A stretch of DNA of 33,458 nt. Source: JBCCFX01 sp039029515 (lineage in GTDB: Bacteria; Planctomycetota; Phycisphaerae; Phycisphaerales; SM1A02). The position numbers were made by a program, and so were the translations under genes. Below, piece by piece: positions 7,745 through 15,700 of this stretch (positions are counted from its first letter, which is position 1; each line of letters opens with the position of its first letter). Where the stretch lies: NCBI GenBank assembly GCA_039029515.1, contig JBCCFX010000010.1, forward strand, positions 1 through 33,458, in the 5' to 3' direction. Under the pieces are notes generated by a model. The model did not search any database, was not told the origin of the DNA, and was given only the letters and a program-made list of their open reading frames with translations.

Positions 7745-9013
7745 TCAGATGAACGGTGTCTGTCCCGGGATGGCGATGTCCGGCGTCGGCAGCGATCCGA
7801 ACGCGTACGTACCGGGCGCGAGGTCCAGTTCGGAATCTACCATCTGATCCCACGTCAGTTCCTGTCCGGTATACGCGGCGAGTCGTCCCATGATCGCGGT
7901 CAACGTTGATTCGGCGACGGTCTTCGCTTCGTTCAGCGGCGCTTCTGCCCGAATGCTCTGATAGAGATCCACATGTTCCTGCACGTATGGATTCGGGTTG
8001 TCATCCGCAAAGTGCCATGGTGATTCACCGGCGATCATCGCAGACCCCGGTCGCGTGGTGAGTCGGCCACGCGTACCGGTGATGACTTCTTCGACGCGCG
8101 GCGTGCAGCCGTCCATCTGTCGACACATGCTGAGCATGTGTTCGCCATTGGGATATTCGAACTCGATTGCGAAGTGGTCGAAGACGTGGCCGTACGCGCT
8201 GTCGGTGCGCGCCTGTCGTCCGCCAACCCCGAGGGCGCGAACGGGCGGTCCGCCCATGGCCCAGTTGACGACATCAATGTTGTGGATGTGCTGCTCGACG
8301 ATGTGATCGCCGGACAGCCACGTGAAGTACAGCCAGTTGCGCAGTTGCCATTCCATGTCGCACCAGTCGTCCTTGCGCTGATGCATCCAGAGTCCGCCCT
8401 GATTCCAGTAGCAGCGGGCCGCGACAACCTCACCGATGGCACCCGCGTGAATCTGCTGCATTGCAGCGCGGTAGCTCGCTTCGTGCCGACGCTGTGTTCC
8501 TGCAACGATGCCCAGGCCGCTCGCGGTCGCCTTGGCGCCGGCATTGATGACCGTGCGATATCCGGTCGGATCGACCGCGACAGGTTTCTCCATGAAGACG
8601 TGCTTGTTGGCATCCACCGCCGCGGCGAGGTGGATCGGTCGAAAATGTGGCGGTGTCGCCAGGATGACTGCATCCACATCTTCACGCAGAAGTTCGCGGT
8701 ACGCATCAAAGCCGACGAAGCATGCGTTGTCGCGTACGGATCCGCGATCACCCATGCCTTCGAGGTGGCCACGACAGCCGATGAGACGATCCTCAAAGAC
8801 ATCTGCAAGCGCGACAATGCGCACATCAGGATCCGCGGTCAGCGCGTTGTGCGCTGCGCCAGTGCCGCGTCCGCCGCACCCAATGAGGCCGACATTGATC
8901 GTGTCCGCGCGGCGCCGAGGCATCACGCCGAATGCCGATGGCACCAGCGCAGCGCCGGCGACCGTCGCGCCGGTGGATTGCACGAATCGACGTCGCGAGA
9001 GGTGATCCTTCAT
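7745..9013 (-). CDS. Gfo/Idh/MocA family oxidoreductase with Tat leader (copy 2)
   Basis: This is an NAD(P)-dependent oxidoreductase of 422 residues. A twin-arginine leader (SRRRFVQSTGATVAG) precedes a Rossmann fold with the dinucleotide-binding motif GLIGCGGRGTG and the signature MEKPVAVD, whose Lys is catalytic in the family. A C-terminal alpha/beta substrate domain holds the conserved SGDHIVEQHIHNIDVVNW. The proteins act on sugars, inositols or their oxidised forms, but the substrate cannot be read from sequence. It shares long identical blocks with the oxidoreductase at 9954-11255, including ATPPHFRP and DMEWQLRNW, so the two arose by duplication. Its ATG overlaps the stop of the preceding isomerase (ATGA), and AAAGGA precedes it. 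Confidence 0.93.
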   Translation of the reverse strand: MKDHLSRRRFVQSTGATVAGAALVPSAFGVMPRRRADTINVGLIGCGGRGTGAAHNALTADPDVRIVALADVFEDRLIGCRGHLEGMGDRGSVRDNACFVGFDAYRELLREDVDAVILATPPHFRPIHLAAAVDANKHVFMEKPVAVDPTGYRTVINAGAKATASGLGIVAGTQRRHEASYRAAMQQIHAGAIGEVVAARCYWNQGGLWMHQRKDDWCDMEWQLRNWLYFTWLSGDHIVEQHIHNIDVVNWAMGGPPVRALGVGGRQARTDSAYGHVFDHFAIEFEYPNGEHMLSMCRQMDGCTPRVEEVITGTRGRLTTRPGSAMIAGESPWHFADDNPNPYVQEHVDLYQSIRAEAPLNEAKTVAESTLTAIMGRLAAYTGQELTWDQMVDSELDLAPGTYAFGSLPTPDIAIPGQTPFI

Positions 9014-9942
9014 GGTGCGGTCCTTTCCTTCGCGGCATCGATGGCGATGATGCGATCCATTCGGGCGGCGACATCCGCAAGCCACGTACGATCCCCGCCG
9101 GACAATTCAGCGGTCATCCAGCCGGCGAAACCAATTTCGTCCAGCGCGGTCATGACGGCCGACCAGTCGCAGTCGCCGTCGAGCAGCTTGACGTCAAAAC
9201 CGCGCCAGCGACCTTCTTCATTCTGCTTCGTGCGGCTGTATTCCTTGGCATCAAGCTTGATGATGCGTGAACCGAGAATGCGGACCCATTGTTCAGGCCA
9301 GCCATAGGCGACGATGTTCCCGACGTCGAAATACCAGCCGATCCAGCTGCTCTCGAATTCGTCGACGTATCGCGCCGCTTCCATCGGACTCAGCAGGAAG
9401 TTGTTCCAGACGTTCTCCAGCGCGATGCGCACGCCGAGCTCCTCGGCGAGGGGTAGCACGCGCCGGATTTCCGTCTGCGACCGTGTGTATGCATCGAAGT
9501 ACGAGATCTCTTTATTCACCACGGCGGGCACCAGCAACACCGTCGATCCGCCAAGCGTCTTGCAGTCACGCAGCGCCTGCTCCAGCGCTGTTCGGCCGGC
9601 ATCGCGCACCGCGGCATCAGGGTGCGACAGTGGTTGTCCCCAATGCTGGCTGTTCACGACGCCATGAATCGGCAATCCCGTCTGGTCGCGGGCTTCAATC
9701 AGCGCTGAGATCGGCAGGGATGAAGGCCGAGAAACTTCGACGCCGTCGTACCCGAGGTCGCGCAGCAGTTGAAACTTCTCCGCGACGGTCGTGCCGTCGC
9801 TGACCATGCCGAGTTTGACGGCCTTGCGAATCGCGCGCGGTGATGTGGCGGGCACAGCACGTTCCGCCGCCATGAGCGGGCTGGTCGTCAGCATGACGCC
9901 AGTGGTCTTGACGAACGATCGTCGTGTCAGATCGTGAATCAT
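9010..9942 (-). CDS. Sugar phosphate isomerase/epimerase-like TIM-barrel protein with Tat leader
   Basis: This 310-residue xylose isomerase-like TIM barrel (IolE/AP-endonuclease 2 superfamily) has a twin-arginine leader (TRRSFVKTTGVML). Metal-binding residues are visible in LGYDGVEVS, IALENVWNNF, the WYFDVGN segment (Asp/Asn) and the last strand's TAELSGGD. It differs clearly from the Hyi-like barrel at the end of the operon, so the two isomerases are not recent copies. It lies 11 bp after one Gfo/Idh oxidoreductase and overlaps the next by 4 bp. The enzymes probably act in sequence on the same carbohydrate. GAGGA before ATG 9942 supports the start. Substrate unknown. Confidence 0.9.
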   Translation of the reverse strand: MIHDLTRRSFVKTTGVMLTTSPLMAAERAVPATSPRAIRKAVKLGMVSDGTTVAEKFQLLRDLGYDGVEVSRPSSLPISALIEARDQTGLPIHGVVNSQHWGQPLSHPDAAVRDAGRTALEQALRDCKTLGGSTVLLVPAVVNKEISYFDAYTRSQTEIRRVLPLAEELGVRIALENVWNNFLLSPMEAARYVDEFESSWIGWYFDVGNIVAYGWPEQWVRILGSRIIKLDAKEYSRTKQNEEGRWRGFDVKLLDGDCDWSAVMTALDEIGFAGWMTAELSGGDRTWLADVAARMDRIIAIDAAKERTAP

Positions 9943-9953
9943 GATCGATGTCC

Positions 9954-11255
9954 TCAGATGAACGGCGTCGTGCCCGGTTCGGGAATCGGCAGTGCGTTGA
10001 CGTCACCCCAGTCATAGGCCGTGGGACCGAGTCGTTGTTTGGAGGACAAGACCTGTTCCCACGACAGCGACTGGCCGGTGTACGCCGACATGCGTCCTGC
10101 GATCGCCATCAGCGTACTCAGCGTCATCCATTCGCCGTCGTTCATGGGTGCGTTGGCGCGAATGGATGCGAACAACTCATCGTGTTCGACCTGATACATG
10201 TTGGCGTACTCACCGTCGTACTGCCACGCGTTCGGACCACGCACATCCTGCGTCGGTCCCCAGCTGTTGATGTAGCAATCGCCGTCCGTGCCCAGCAGAT
10301 AGTCCGTGTTGTCGAAGCCGCAGTTGGGTTGTTGCCGCGCTGTCAGGAAGCAGCGTGCGCCGCTTTCGTACTCGTAGACCACGGTGAAGTGATCAAAGAC
10401 GTTACCTGACTCTGGTCCGCTGCGCACGCCACGGCCACCAAGCGCAGAGACGCTCACCGGTGCGACGTCCTGCATCGCCCAGTTGATCTTGTCGACGCTG
10501 TGGACAGCCTGCTCGACGAGATGGTCGCCGGAAATCCAGCAGAAGTGCCACCAGTTCCGAAGCTGCCATTCCATGTCTGACCAGCCGTCCTGACGTGGAT
10601 TGCGGCCAAGTGGCCCCGCGAGATACGTCGAATGGACCGACCGGATGTCGCCGATGCGACCGCCGTGTAATTCCGCAAAGCACGCTCGCTCTGGCGGGTT
10701 GTAGCGCCAGCAGAAACCGGACACAAGGGACAGTCCCTTCGCGGCGCACTGTCGAGCGGACTCCTGCACCGAGAGAATGCCGGGTACGTCGACCGCCATC
10801 GGCTTCTCACAGAAGACGTGCTTGTTCGCCGCTACCGCCGCGGCGAGATGCGCCGGCCTGAAGTGCGGTGGTGTTGCGAGCAGGACAACATCGACATCAG
10901 AATCGATGAGCTGCTGGTAGGCATCGAAGCCGGAAAAGCAGCGCTCGTCTGGCACGCGGATGCGCTCGCCGAACTGTTCCGTCAATTGCTGTCGTCGCGA
11001 GGTGACGCGATCGGCAAAGACATCGGCCAACGCTGTGATGACGACGTTCGGATCGGCGGTCAGCGCTTGCGCGGCGGCACCGGTGCCACGGCCGCCACAA
11101 CCGATGAGGCCCACATGCAGTGTTTCCGTCGACGCCGCGTGCGCACTGTGGCGAATCGCAAAAGGCGAGGCGACCAGCGTTGCGGCGGTCGCGCGGGTGA
11201 AGTCGCGACGTGAGATCGCACCATCGGCGCGATTCGGCGTCGAGTTCGTAGTCAT
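9954..11255 (-). CDS. Gfo/Idh/MocA family oxidoreductase with Tat leader (copy 1)
   Basis: The 433-residue NAD(P)-dependent oxidoreductase has a twin-arginine leader (SRRDFTRATAATLVA), nucleotide motif GLIGCGGRGTG, and catalytic-Lys signature CEKPMAVD. A C-terminal domain contains WISGDHLVEQAVHSVDKINW. It is the closest relative of copy 2 in the same operon; both end in a short tail finishing with TPFI. The export leader on a cofactor-dependent enzyme suggests the NAD(P) is loaded before Tat transport, as in glucose-fructose oxidoreductase. ATG 11255 is preceded by GAGGAG. It lies 28 bp after the SUMF1-fold gene. Confidence 0.93.
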   Translation of the reverse strand: MTTNSTPNRADGAISRRDFTRATAATLVASPFAIRHSAHAASTETLHVGLIGCGGRGTGAAAQALTADPNVVITALADVFADRVTSRRQQLTEQFGERIRVPDERCFSGFDAYQQLIDSDVDVVLLATPPHFRPAHLAAAVAANKHVFCEKPMAVDVPGILSVQESARQCAAKGLSLVSGFCWRYNPPERACFAELHGGRIGDIRSVHSTYLAGPLGRNPRQDGWSDMEWQLRNWWHFCWISGDHLVEQAVHSVDKINWAMQDVAPVSVSALGGRGVRSGPESGNVFDHFTVVYEYESGARCFLTARQQPNCGFDNTDYLLGTDGDCYINSWGPTQDVRGPNAWQYDGEYANMYQVEHDELFASIRANAPMNDGEWMTLSTLMAIAGRMSAYTGQSLSWEQVLSSKQRLGPTAYDWGDVNALPIPEPGTTPFI

Positions 11256-11283
11256 GACATGCTCCTCACGCGCTGCCGCGTAT

Positions 11284-12144
11284 TCATGGGTCTATTTCGC
11301 ACACGAGGCGAACACCAACGAAGCCCGCATCGGCAAGCCACCATTGACTCTTCGGGAACTGCGGATCACTGGCATTCCAGGATGGCGTGGCAGGAACGAT
11401 GGCATCGCACCGCAATGCATCCAGGTCATCGCGATAGGAACCACCCATCGTGACCGGCGTGCCATCGGCACCAATGCACCATTCGCGCGCGTTGCCAAAC
11501 AGGTCAAACAGTCCGAGTGCATCCGGCGCGCGCGATCCGACTTCGTGTGTCTTTCTCTTCGCGTTGCCTTTGTGCCACGCCAGCGCGTCGAGACGTTCAT
11601 CGGTCAACGCGTTGGCGGCGCACAGCGACGACCATTCCGCCACAGTCGGCAGTCGATAGGTTCGACCAGTCTTGGTCGAAAGCCACTCGCAAAAGGCCTG
11701 CGCATTCTTCGCTGACATGCTGATTGCGGGATACCCCGCATGTCCGAAACCCCGGTCCATCGCAACGTACGGTTTGCTCGGCCTCGTGATGCCATCGGCG
11801 TCTGAGTTCCGATCTTCCAGGTCAAGCCGGTACACGAAGATGTCATAGACGTCCCACGTGATCTCGGTCTTGCTGACCGCGAATGGTTTGATGCCGTCGC
11901 CGCCGGGCACGGCAATGAACTCGATGACTTGAGTCGACCCCGGGACGCGCTGCACCAGTGGGACGTCGAGCGGTTTCGGCTCGGTGGGGGCCGCTTCGGC
12001 CGGTGACTCGGTTGTCGTATCCTGCACGGTTGATGCGGTCGTCGCGGGTTTCACGATCACCGGTGCCGCACTACTGACGCCAAGGAGACCGACGATGACG
12101 CACGCGAATCGGACGATCCTCGCCCTCGTCGCCGTGCAGATCAT
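11284..12144 (-). CDS. SUMF1/formylglycine-generating-enzyme-fold protein, probably not a true FGE
   Basis: The 286-residue product starts with a signal-like segment (IVRFACVIVGLLGVSSAAP) and a Thr/Pro/Glu-rich linker (to about 70). The SUMF1 fold follows: VSKTEITWDVYDIF, YPAISMSAKNAQAFCEWLS, YRLPTVAEW, GLFDLFGNAREWC, TMGGSYRDD and GFVGVRLV. Genuine formylglycine generators keep two active-site cysteines after the GGSW motif. Here the corresponding stretch has one Cys (ALRCDA), so a binding or structural role, or another chemistry, is more likely. It is the first gene of the operon. The start is uncertain: ATG 12144 overlaps the divergent apbE coding start by 50 bp, and ATG 12213 would overlap more. 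Neither has a good ribosome site, but the hydrophobic leader needs a start at least this far upstream. Confidence 0.82.
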   Translation of the reverse strand: MICTATRARIVRFACVIVGLLGVSSAAPVIVKPATTASTVQDTTTESPAEAAPTEPKPLDVPLVQRVPGSTQVIEFIAVPGGDGIKPFAVSKTEITWDVYDIFVYRLDLEDRNSDADGITRPSKPYVAMDRGFGHAGYPAISMSAKNAQAFCEWLSTKTGRTYRLPTVAEWSSLCAANALTDERLDALAWHKGNAKRKTHEVGSRAPDALGLFDLFGNAREWCIGADGTPVTMGGSYRDDLDALRCDAIVPATPSWNASDPQFPKSQWWLADAGFVGVRLVCEIDP

Positions 12145-13120
12145 GCTCGGTTTGTCGGGATGTTCATCATCATCGATGACGTTGTCGCGGCATTCATATG
12201 TTGAGATCGTCATGGGTTCAAGGACGGAGATTACCGTCTATGCGCCTGACGAGGCAACTGCATTCCGCGGAACTCGAGCCGCGTTTGACCGCCTGCGCGA
12301 GCTCGAAGACGTCATGACCGATTATCGGGAAGACAGTGAATTGATGCGTTTGTGCGCTGAGCAGTCGGGGACGCCCGTCGAGGTTTCTGATGACCTCTGG
12401 CGTGTCCTCAAGGCGGCCGATGCCATGGCGCGCAGCACGGACGGACGCTTTGATCACACCGTTGGGCCGATCGTTCAACTCTGGCGTCGCGCCAGCACCA
12501 CAAGCATCAGGCCCGATGAAGAGGCATGGCGTGATGCGTTTCAGAGCGTGGGTTGGCACCGTGTCGAATTCGATGACGGGGCGCAACGTATCACCATGCT
12601 CGCGCCCTCGATGCGACTGGATCTTGGGGGTATCGGCAAGGGGTTTGCGGCGGATGAAGCGGTCCGCGTGCTGGACGCCCATGGTCTGCCACGATGTCTC
12701 GTCAACCTTGGTGGTGACATCGTGGCGGGCGATGCGCCACCTGGTCAGGCCGGCTGGCGCGTCAGCACCGATCCGATCAACGGTGCGAAGCCTGTTTCGG
12801 CATGGGTACGCCGCGACGCGATCGCGACCTCAGGTGACCGTTATCGGACGGTCATCATTGACGGGACGCGGTACGCACATCTGATCGATCCGCGTACCGG
12901 TCAGCCTCTGCGGAGGTCGTTCGAGGTGACGGTGCGAGGTCCGGATGGGGCGACGGCGGATGCATGGGCGTCGGCCTGGTCGGTGGCGGGGCCGGACGAC
13001 GACCTGGAGGCGGTCGCGAGACGGTCGGATGTGTCGGTTCGGATCCGTTGGGTGGAGGGCGATGAGGTCCGGAACTGGCATGGCGGAGCGGGGGCTGGCG
13101 CGTGGGGCGCGGAACCCTAA
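12095..13120 (+). CDS. apbE: FAD:protein FMN transferase ApbE, lipoprotein
   Basis: ApbE attaches FMN through a phosphoester to Thr/Ser of periplasmic electron-transfer proteins such as NqrB/NqrC or RnfG. The 341-residue protein has a lipoprotein signal with lipobox LSGC (Cys23) followed by Ser-rich residues. MGSRTEITVY begins the fold, RLDLGGIGKGFAADEA is the family's flavin/Mg-binding loop, LVNLGGDI and ATSGDRYRT follow, and HLIDPRTGQPL supplies a conserved His/Asp. AAGGAG at 12082 fixes the start at 12095. The C-terminus is weakly conserved and Gly/Ala/Trp-rich. No Nqr, Rnf or FMN-acceptor protein is visible nearby. It diverges from the SUMF1-fold gene. Confidence 0.93.
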   Translation: MTHANRTILALVAVQIMLGLSGCSSSSMTLSRHSYVEIVMGSRTEITVYAPDEATAFRGTRAAFDRLRELEDVMTDYREDSELMRLCAEQSGTPVEVSDDLWRVLKAADAMARSTDGRFDHTVGPIVQLWRRASTTSIRPDEEAWRDAFQSVGWHRVEFDDGAQRITMLAPSMRLDLGGIGKGFAADEAVRVLDAHGLPRCLVNLGGDIVAGDAPPGQAGWRVSTDPINGAKPVSAWVRRDAIATSGDRYRTVIIDGTRYAHLIDPRTGQPLRRSFEVTVRGPDGATADAWASAWSVAGPDDDLEAVARRSDVSVRIRWVEGDEVRNWHGGAGAGAWGAEP

Positions 13121-13599
13121 CCCATTGAAAAACCGGAGAAAACGGCGCGCGAGGTCTTGCACGAGGGGTATTCTCGGACGTACGGTGTACGTGTATCGAT
13201 GACACGGTACCCGCGCTGCGGGGGGGACGCCGTGACCCAGGACTAGCGTGCGGGCGGGATAGTGTCTAAATCATTGTCGAAAAGCATGTTATGTGATCAG
13301 GTCGTTCCAGACTTCGGGACGTCCCGCATGAGCTTTGCGCAGCCTTCCCATGACGTCCAGCCTAACGTCTTGTGGATACACGATTTGAAAAAAAATTGGG
13401 GCGCAGGACGGGCGTGGAATCGGCGTGTCAAGACGTCGGATTTCGGGCTTGGATCGGTGCGATTCAGGTGGTATAAACCATTGAAACCACATGGATTACG
13501 TGGTTTTACGTCATCCGGCTTTCAGGTTGCCCAGAGGTGGTCAATCCCGGGTGCACAAGGCAAGGGTGTTCGCAGGGACACCAGCGTTGACTTTTCGGT
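13121..13599. other. Long intergenic region without a supportable gene
   Basis: No reading frame here shows codon bias or a recognisable protein. An inverted repeat AAACCAC (13484-13490) / GTGGTTT (13500-13506) with a 9-nt loop is visible. A run of eight A's begins at 13388. The stretch may contain the promoter region or more of the intron remnant described next, but nothing more specific can be supported. Confidence 0.4.
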
Positions 13600-13856
13600 G
13601 AGCTAAGGTGTTGCAGGTGCTCAAATTATCGGTAGGGTTGGGGGTGCTTACCGGCTGGCGACATCGTGAAGCAACCGGGCAAGTCAACGAATCTGTGTGC
13701 AGGAGTCTCCTCAGGAGGTGGCTGCCGAACCCTCTCGAAGTCCCGAACGGACGCGCCGTGTGGCATGAGGCGAGCATCAGGGCCGGAATCCCGGCATGTG
13801 GGAACGCTCAAATCATGAATGCGGAGCAGACGGGGGGAGAGACGGACGCACCTTGA
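13600..13856 (+). mobile_element. Group II intron remnant (5' RNA region plus start of its reverse transcriptase)
   Basis: The stretch reads like the RNA leader of a bacterial group II intron: a dense series of short stems such as CTCC/GGAG at 13707-13717 and GCCGG/CCGGC at 13782-13795. It runs into an ATG at 13815 that opens MNAEQTGGETDAP and stops after 13 codons. MNAEQTGG is, from memory, the usual N-terminus of a class of group II intron reverse transcriptases/maturases. The rest of the maturase and the catalytic domain V hairpin are absent before the next gene begins at 14032. The element is thus truncated and dead. The 5' boundary is uncertain (no clear GTGYG-type start), and the assignment is by recall, not search. 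Confidence 0.55.
13815..13856 (+). pseudogene. Truncated group II intron maturase, first 13 codons
   Basis: ATG 13815 opens MNAEQTGGETDAP and ends at a TGA at 13854-13856. No reverse-transcriptase motif follows in any frame before 14032. It is read as the fossil N-terminus of an intron-encoded protein. A chance short peptide is the alternative. Confidence 0.5.
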
Positions 13857-14031
13857 GCGGACATCGGTTGTCTGGTTTCGGTATGGCAGTGGTTGTGGAG
13901 GTTGGAAGACTTCTCCAGCACGTTGACTCAGGCGGTTCACGATCGGTGGGTCCGATCGGTTAAGCAGATGTTTGACGAACTTTTCTTCTGAGTAAGTAGG
14001 GTCCCGAATCCCAAATACGGAGGAACTAGAA

Positions 14032-15345
14032 ATGGGACGAAAGAGTGTGCTCGGCACATTGGTATGCGGTCTTGCCGCTACTGCAATGATGCCCAACACG
14101 GCAATGGCGCAGGATCGCGTCTCGGCCAGCGAGAAGGGCAGCGTGCTGATCTTCTCCAAAGTGGAAATCCGCTGGGATGCGGCAGGCATCCTTCGGCAGG
14201 ACACGTTTATTCACCTGACGAATGACTTCCCGGGCGACGTTGTTGTCCAGATGTACTTCATCAACGGTGATGCACCGCTCGAAGCTGACGGTGCGGAACG
14301 TGCACATCCTGGTTGGAACTGGGTTGATAACCGCATCACGCTGACGGGCGATCAGCCCGTGTACTGGTCCGCCGCGACCGGTCAGCCGTTGGGCGTCTCC
14401 CCGTTCGCTTCAGCGCTCGACCCGGGCTTCCCGCCTGGACGTCCGTGCCTCGACCCGCAGGTCGCTGGTGAACGCTGCATGCGCGGCTACATCATCGCTT
14501 GGGCCGAAGACGGTCAGAGTGGCGAAATCAACTGGAACCACCTGTCGGGCTTCGGCACGCTGGTGAACTACGCCAACTCCTATGCGTGGGAGTATCCGGC
14601 GTGGGCATTCCAGGCACTTGCCGGTACCAACGGCAACTCCACCGGTCTGACCCCGGGCCAGCTCGACCTCGATGGTGTTGAGTATGACCAGGGCTTCGAC
14701 CTGCTTCTGCTTCAGTTCGCTGCTGACGGTGGTGCCGCATACGCCGGCAACGCGCCGCTCCTCAACGAGCTGGACATCACCCTGCATCCCATCGACGCCG
14801 ACCTCCGTCAGGAAACTGATGGTCCGGTCACCGTCAAGGCCAGCTACGAAGTCTGGAACTCGAACGAATTCAAGTTCTCAGGTCTCGATCGCTGCGTCAC
14901 CTGCTGGGATCAGACGCTCGCCAGTGATTACACCGACGATGGTCCGTCGAACCACCTGATCCTTGACAACCTGCAGACCGCAGTTGGCAAGGCTCGTATC
15001 GACGGTCTCGCTTCGCAGATCTGCGATGTCGACTTCGATCCGGCCAACAACGATGATTTCCCGTTCCCGCCGGGACCGGGCGACAACATCGACCCGCGTG
15101 ACGTCGTCTCGCAGGCCGCTTCGCTGCTCGGTGTGAAGGCTCACCTGCTGACCTTCGGTGCCGCTGCGGCCCCGAACGGTGCTGCTGGTGGCAACCTCGT
15201 CGGCATGGGTGTCCAGTCGGGCGCCATCATCGCTGACCAGGTCGCGGCTCCGCCGTCAGACGAGCGTGAACGCACCCCGCTGAAGGACAAGACTGCGAAC
15301 GATCAGTTCGATGGCCTCGTCCAGACGCTGTTTGGTCGTCGATAA
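14032..15345 (+). CDS. Secreted protein made of an orphan module shared with the 1984-aa repeat protein
   Basis: No known family was recognised. The 437-residue protein has a Sec signal peptide (1-26, ending TAMA). About 400 residues follow that are plainly homologous to the C-terminus of the giant protein at 18130-24084. Shared blocks include KGS-LI/VF-K, QDTFI-LTND, QLYFINGD-type, ERAHPGWNWVD, DPGFPPGRP, NLQTAVGKARI, FPFPPGPGDN, DPRDVVSQAA and AAGGNLVGMG. Two conserved cysteines form C-x-x-CW (14893-14907), and a third follows in SQIC-x-VDFDP. The composition suggests a beta-rich extracellular domain. Both copies end in a short tail with Phe-Asp, Leu and terminal Arg residues. GGAGG at 14021 sets the start. 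A strong terminator follows, so it is probably transcribed alone and highly. Confidence 0.85.
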   Translation: MGRKSVLGTLVCGLAATAMMPNTAMAQDRVSASEKGSVLIFSKVEIRWDAAGILRQDTFIHLTNDFPGDVVVQMYFINGDAPLEADGAERAHPGWNWVDNRITLTGDQPVYWSAATGQPLGVSPFASALDPGFPPGRPCLDPQVAGERCMRGYIIAWAEDGQSGEINWNHLSGFGTLVNYANSYAWEYPAWAFQALAGTNGNSTGLTPGQLDLDGVEYDQGFDLLLLQFAADGGAAYAGNAPLLNELDITLHPIDADLRQETDGPVTVKASYEVWNSNEFKFSGLDRCVTCWDQTLASDYTDDGPSNHLILDNLQTAVGKARIDGLASQICDVDFDPANNDDFPFPPGPGDNIDPRDVVSQAASLLGVKAHLLTFGAAAAPNGAAGGNLVGMGVQSGAIIADQVAAPPSDERERTPLKDKTANDQFDGLVQTLFGRR

Positions 15346-15700
15346 GTTCCTCCGGGAACACTCACCCCTCGGGGTGGGTTCGAGCAGCTGCTCAATTCAC
15401 AGGGGCGACGCTTCGGCGTCGCCCCTGTCCTTTTTTGACCGCCGCATCGCATCCACCCAACCACCCAAAGGGCGATATCCTGTCGATCGCGATACGCCAC
15501 GTTTGATCGCAGGTCCGATATCTCGTTACACCGATAAACACTTGAAAACAATGGGTTTGTGATGGCACGGCCCCTGTTCTCGGGGTACAAAAGAAACACG
15601 TGCCCGCGCGTCGTTGCCGCTGCCACTGCACCGGCATCGACCCGTGGGGGGGATTCTGTACCGTGGTGGACTTCAGACGCACTTCCGGAGCCTTGACACC
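15346..15700. other. Intergenic region between two secreted-protein genes
   Basis: Apart from the terminator at 15400-15436, this 355-bp stretch holds a loose inverted repeat around 15573-15608 (GGCACG/CGTGCC enclosing CCCC/GGGG) and a repeated CGATATC. No gene or convincing promoter was seen. Confidence 0.4.
15400..15436 (+). terminator. Strong rho-independent terminator
   Basis: A 12-bp stem (15400-15411 with 15416-15427) is capped by a UUCG tetraloop and followed by TCCTTTTTT. It lies 55 bp after the stop of the 437-residue secreted protein. Confidence 0.95.

Noticed and set aside
8138..9307. 389-codon open frame on the plus strand across two minus-strand genes
   Set aside because: It covers parts of a clear Gfo/Idh gene and a clear isomerase gene; the composition is that of an antisense shadow.
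13262..13606. Possible 114-codon gene in the long gap after apbE
   Set aside because: No ribosome site, no recognisable domain and poor codon bias; likely non-coding.
13620..13800. Considered as a riboswitch because of the dense hairpins
   Set aside because: No known aptamer core (cobalamin, TPP, c-di-GMP) could be matched, and the following MNAEQTGG start fits a group II intron better.
13626..14204. 192-codon minus-strand open frame
   Set aside because: It overlaps the 5' end of the secreted-protein gene and the intron remnant antisense, with no domain or ribosome site.
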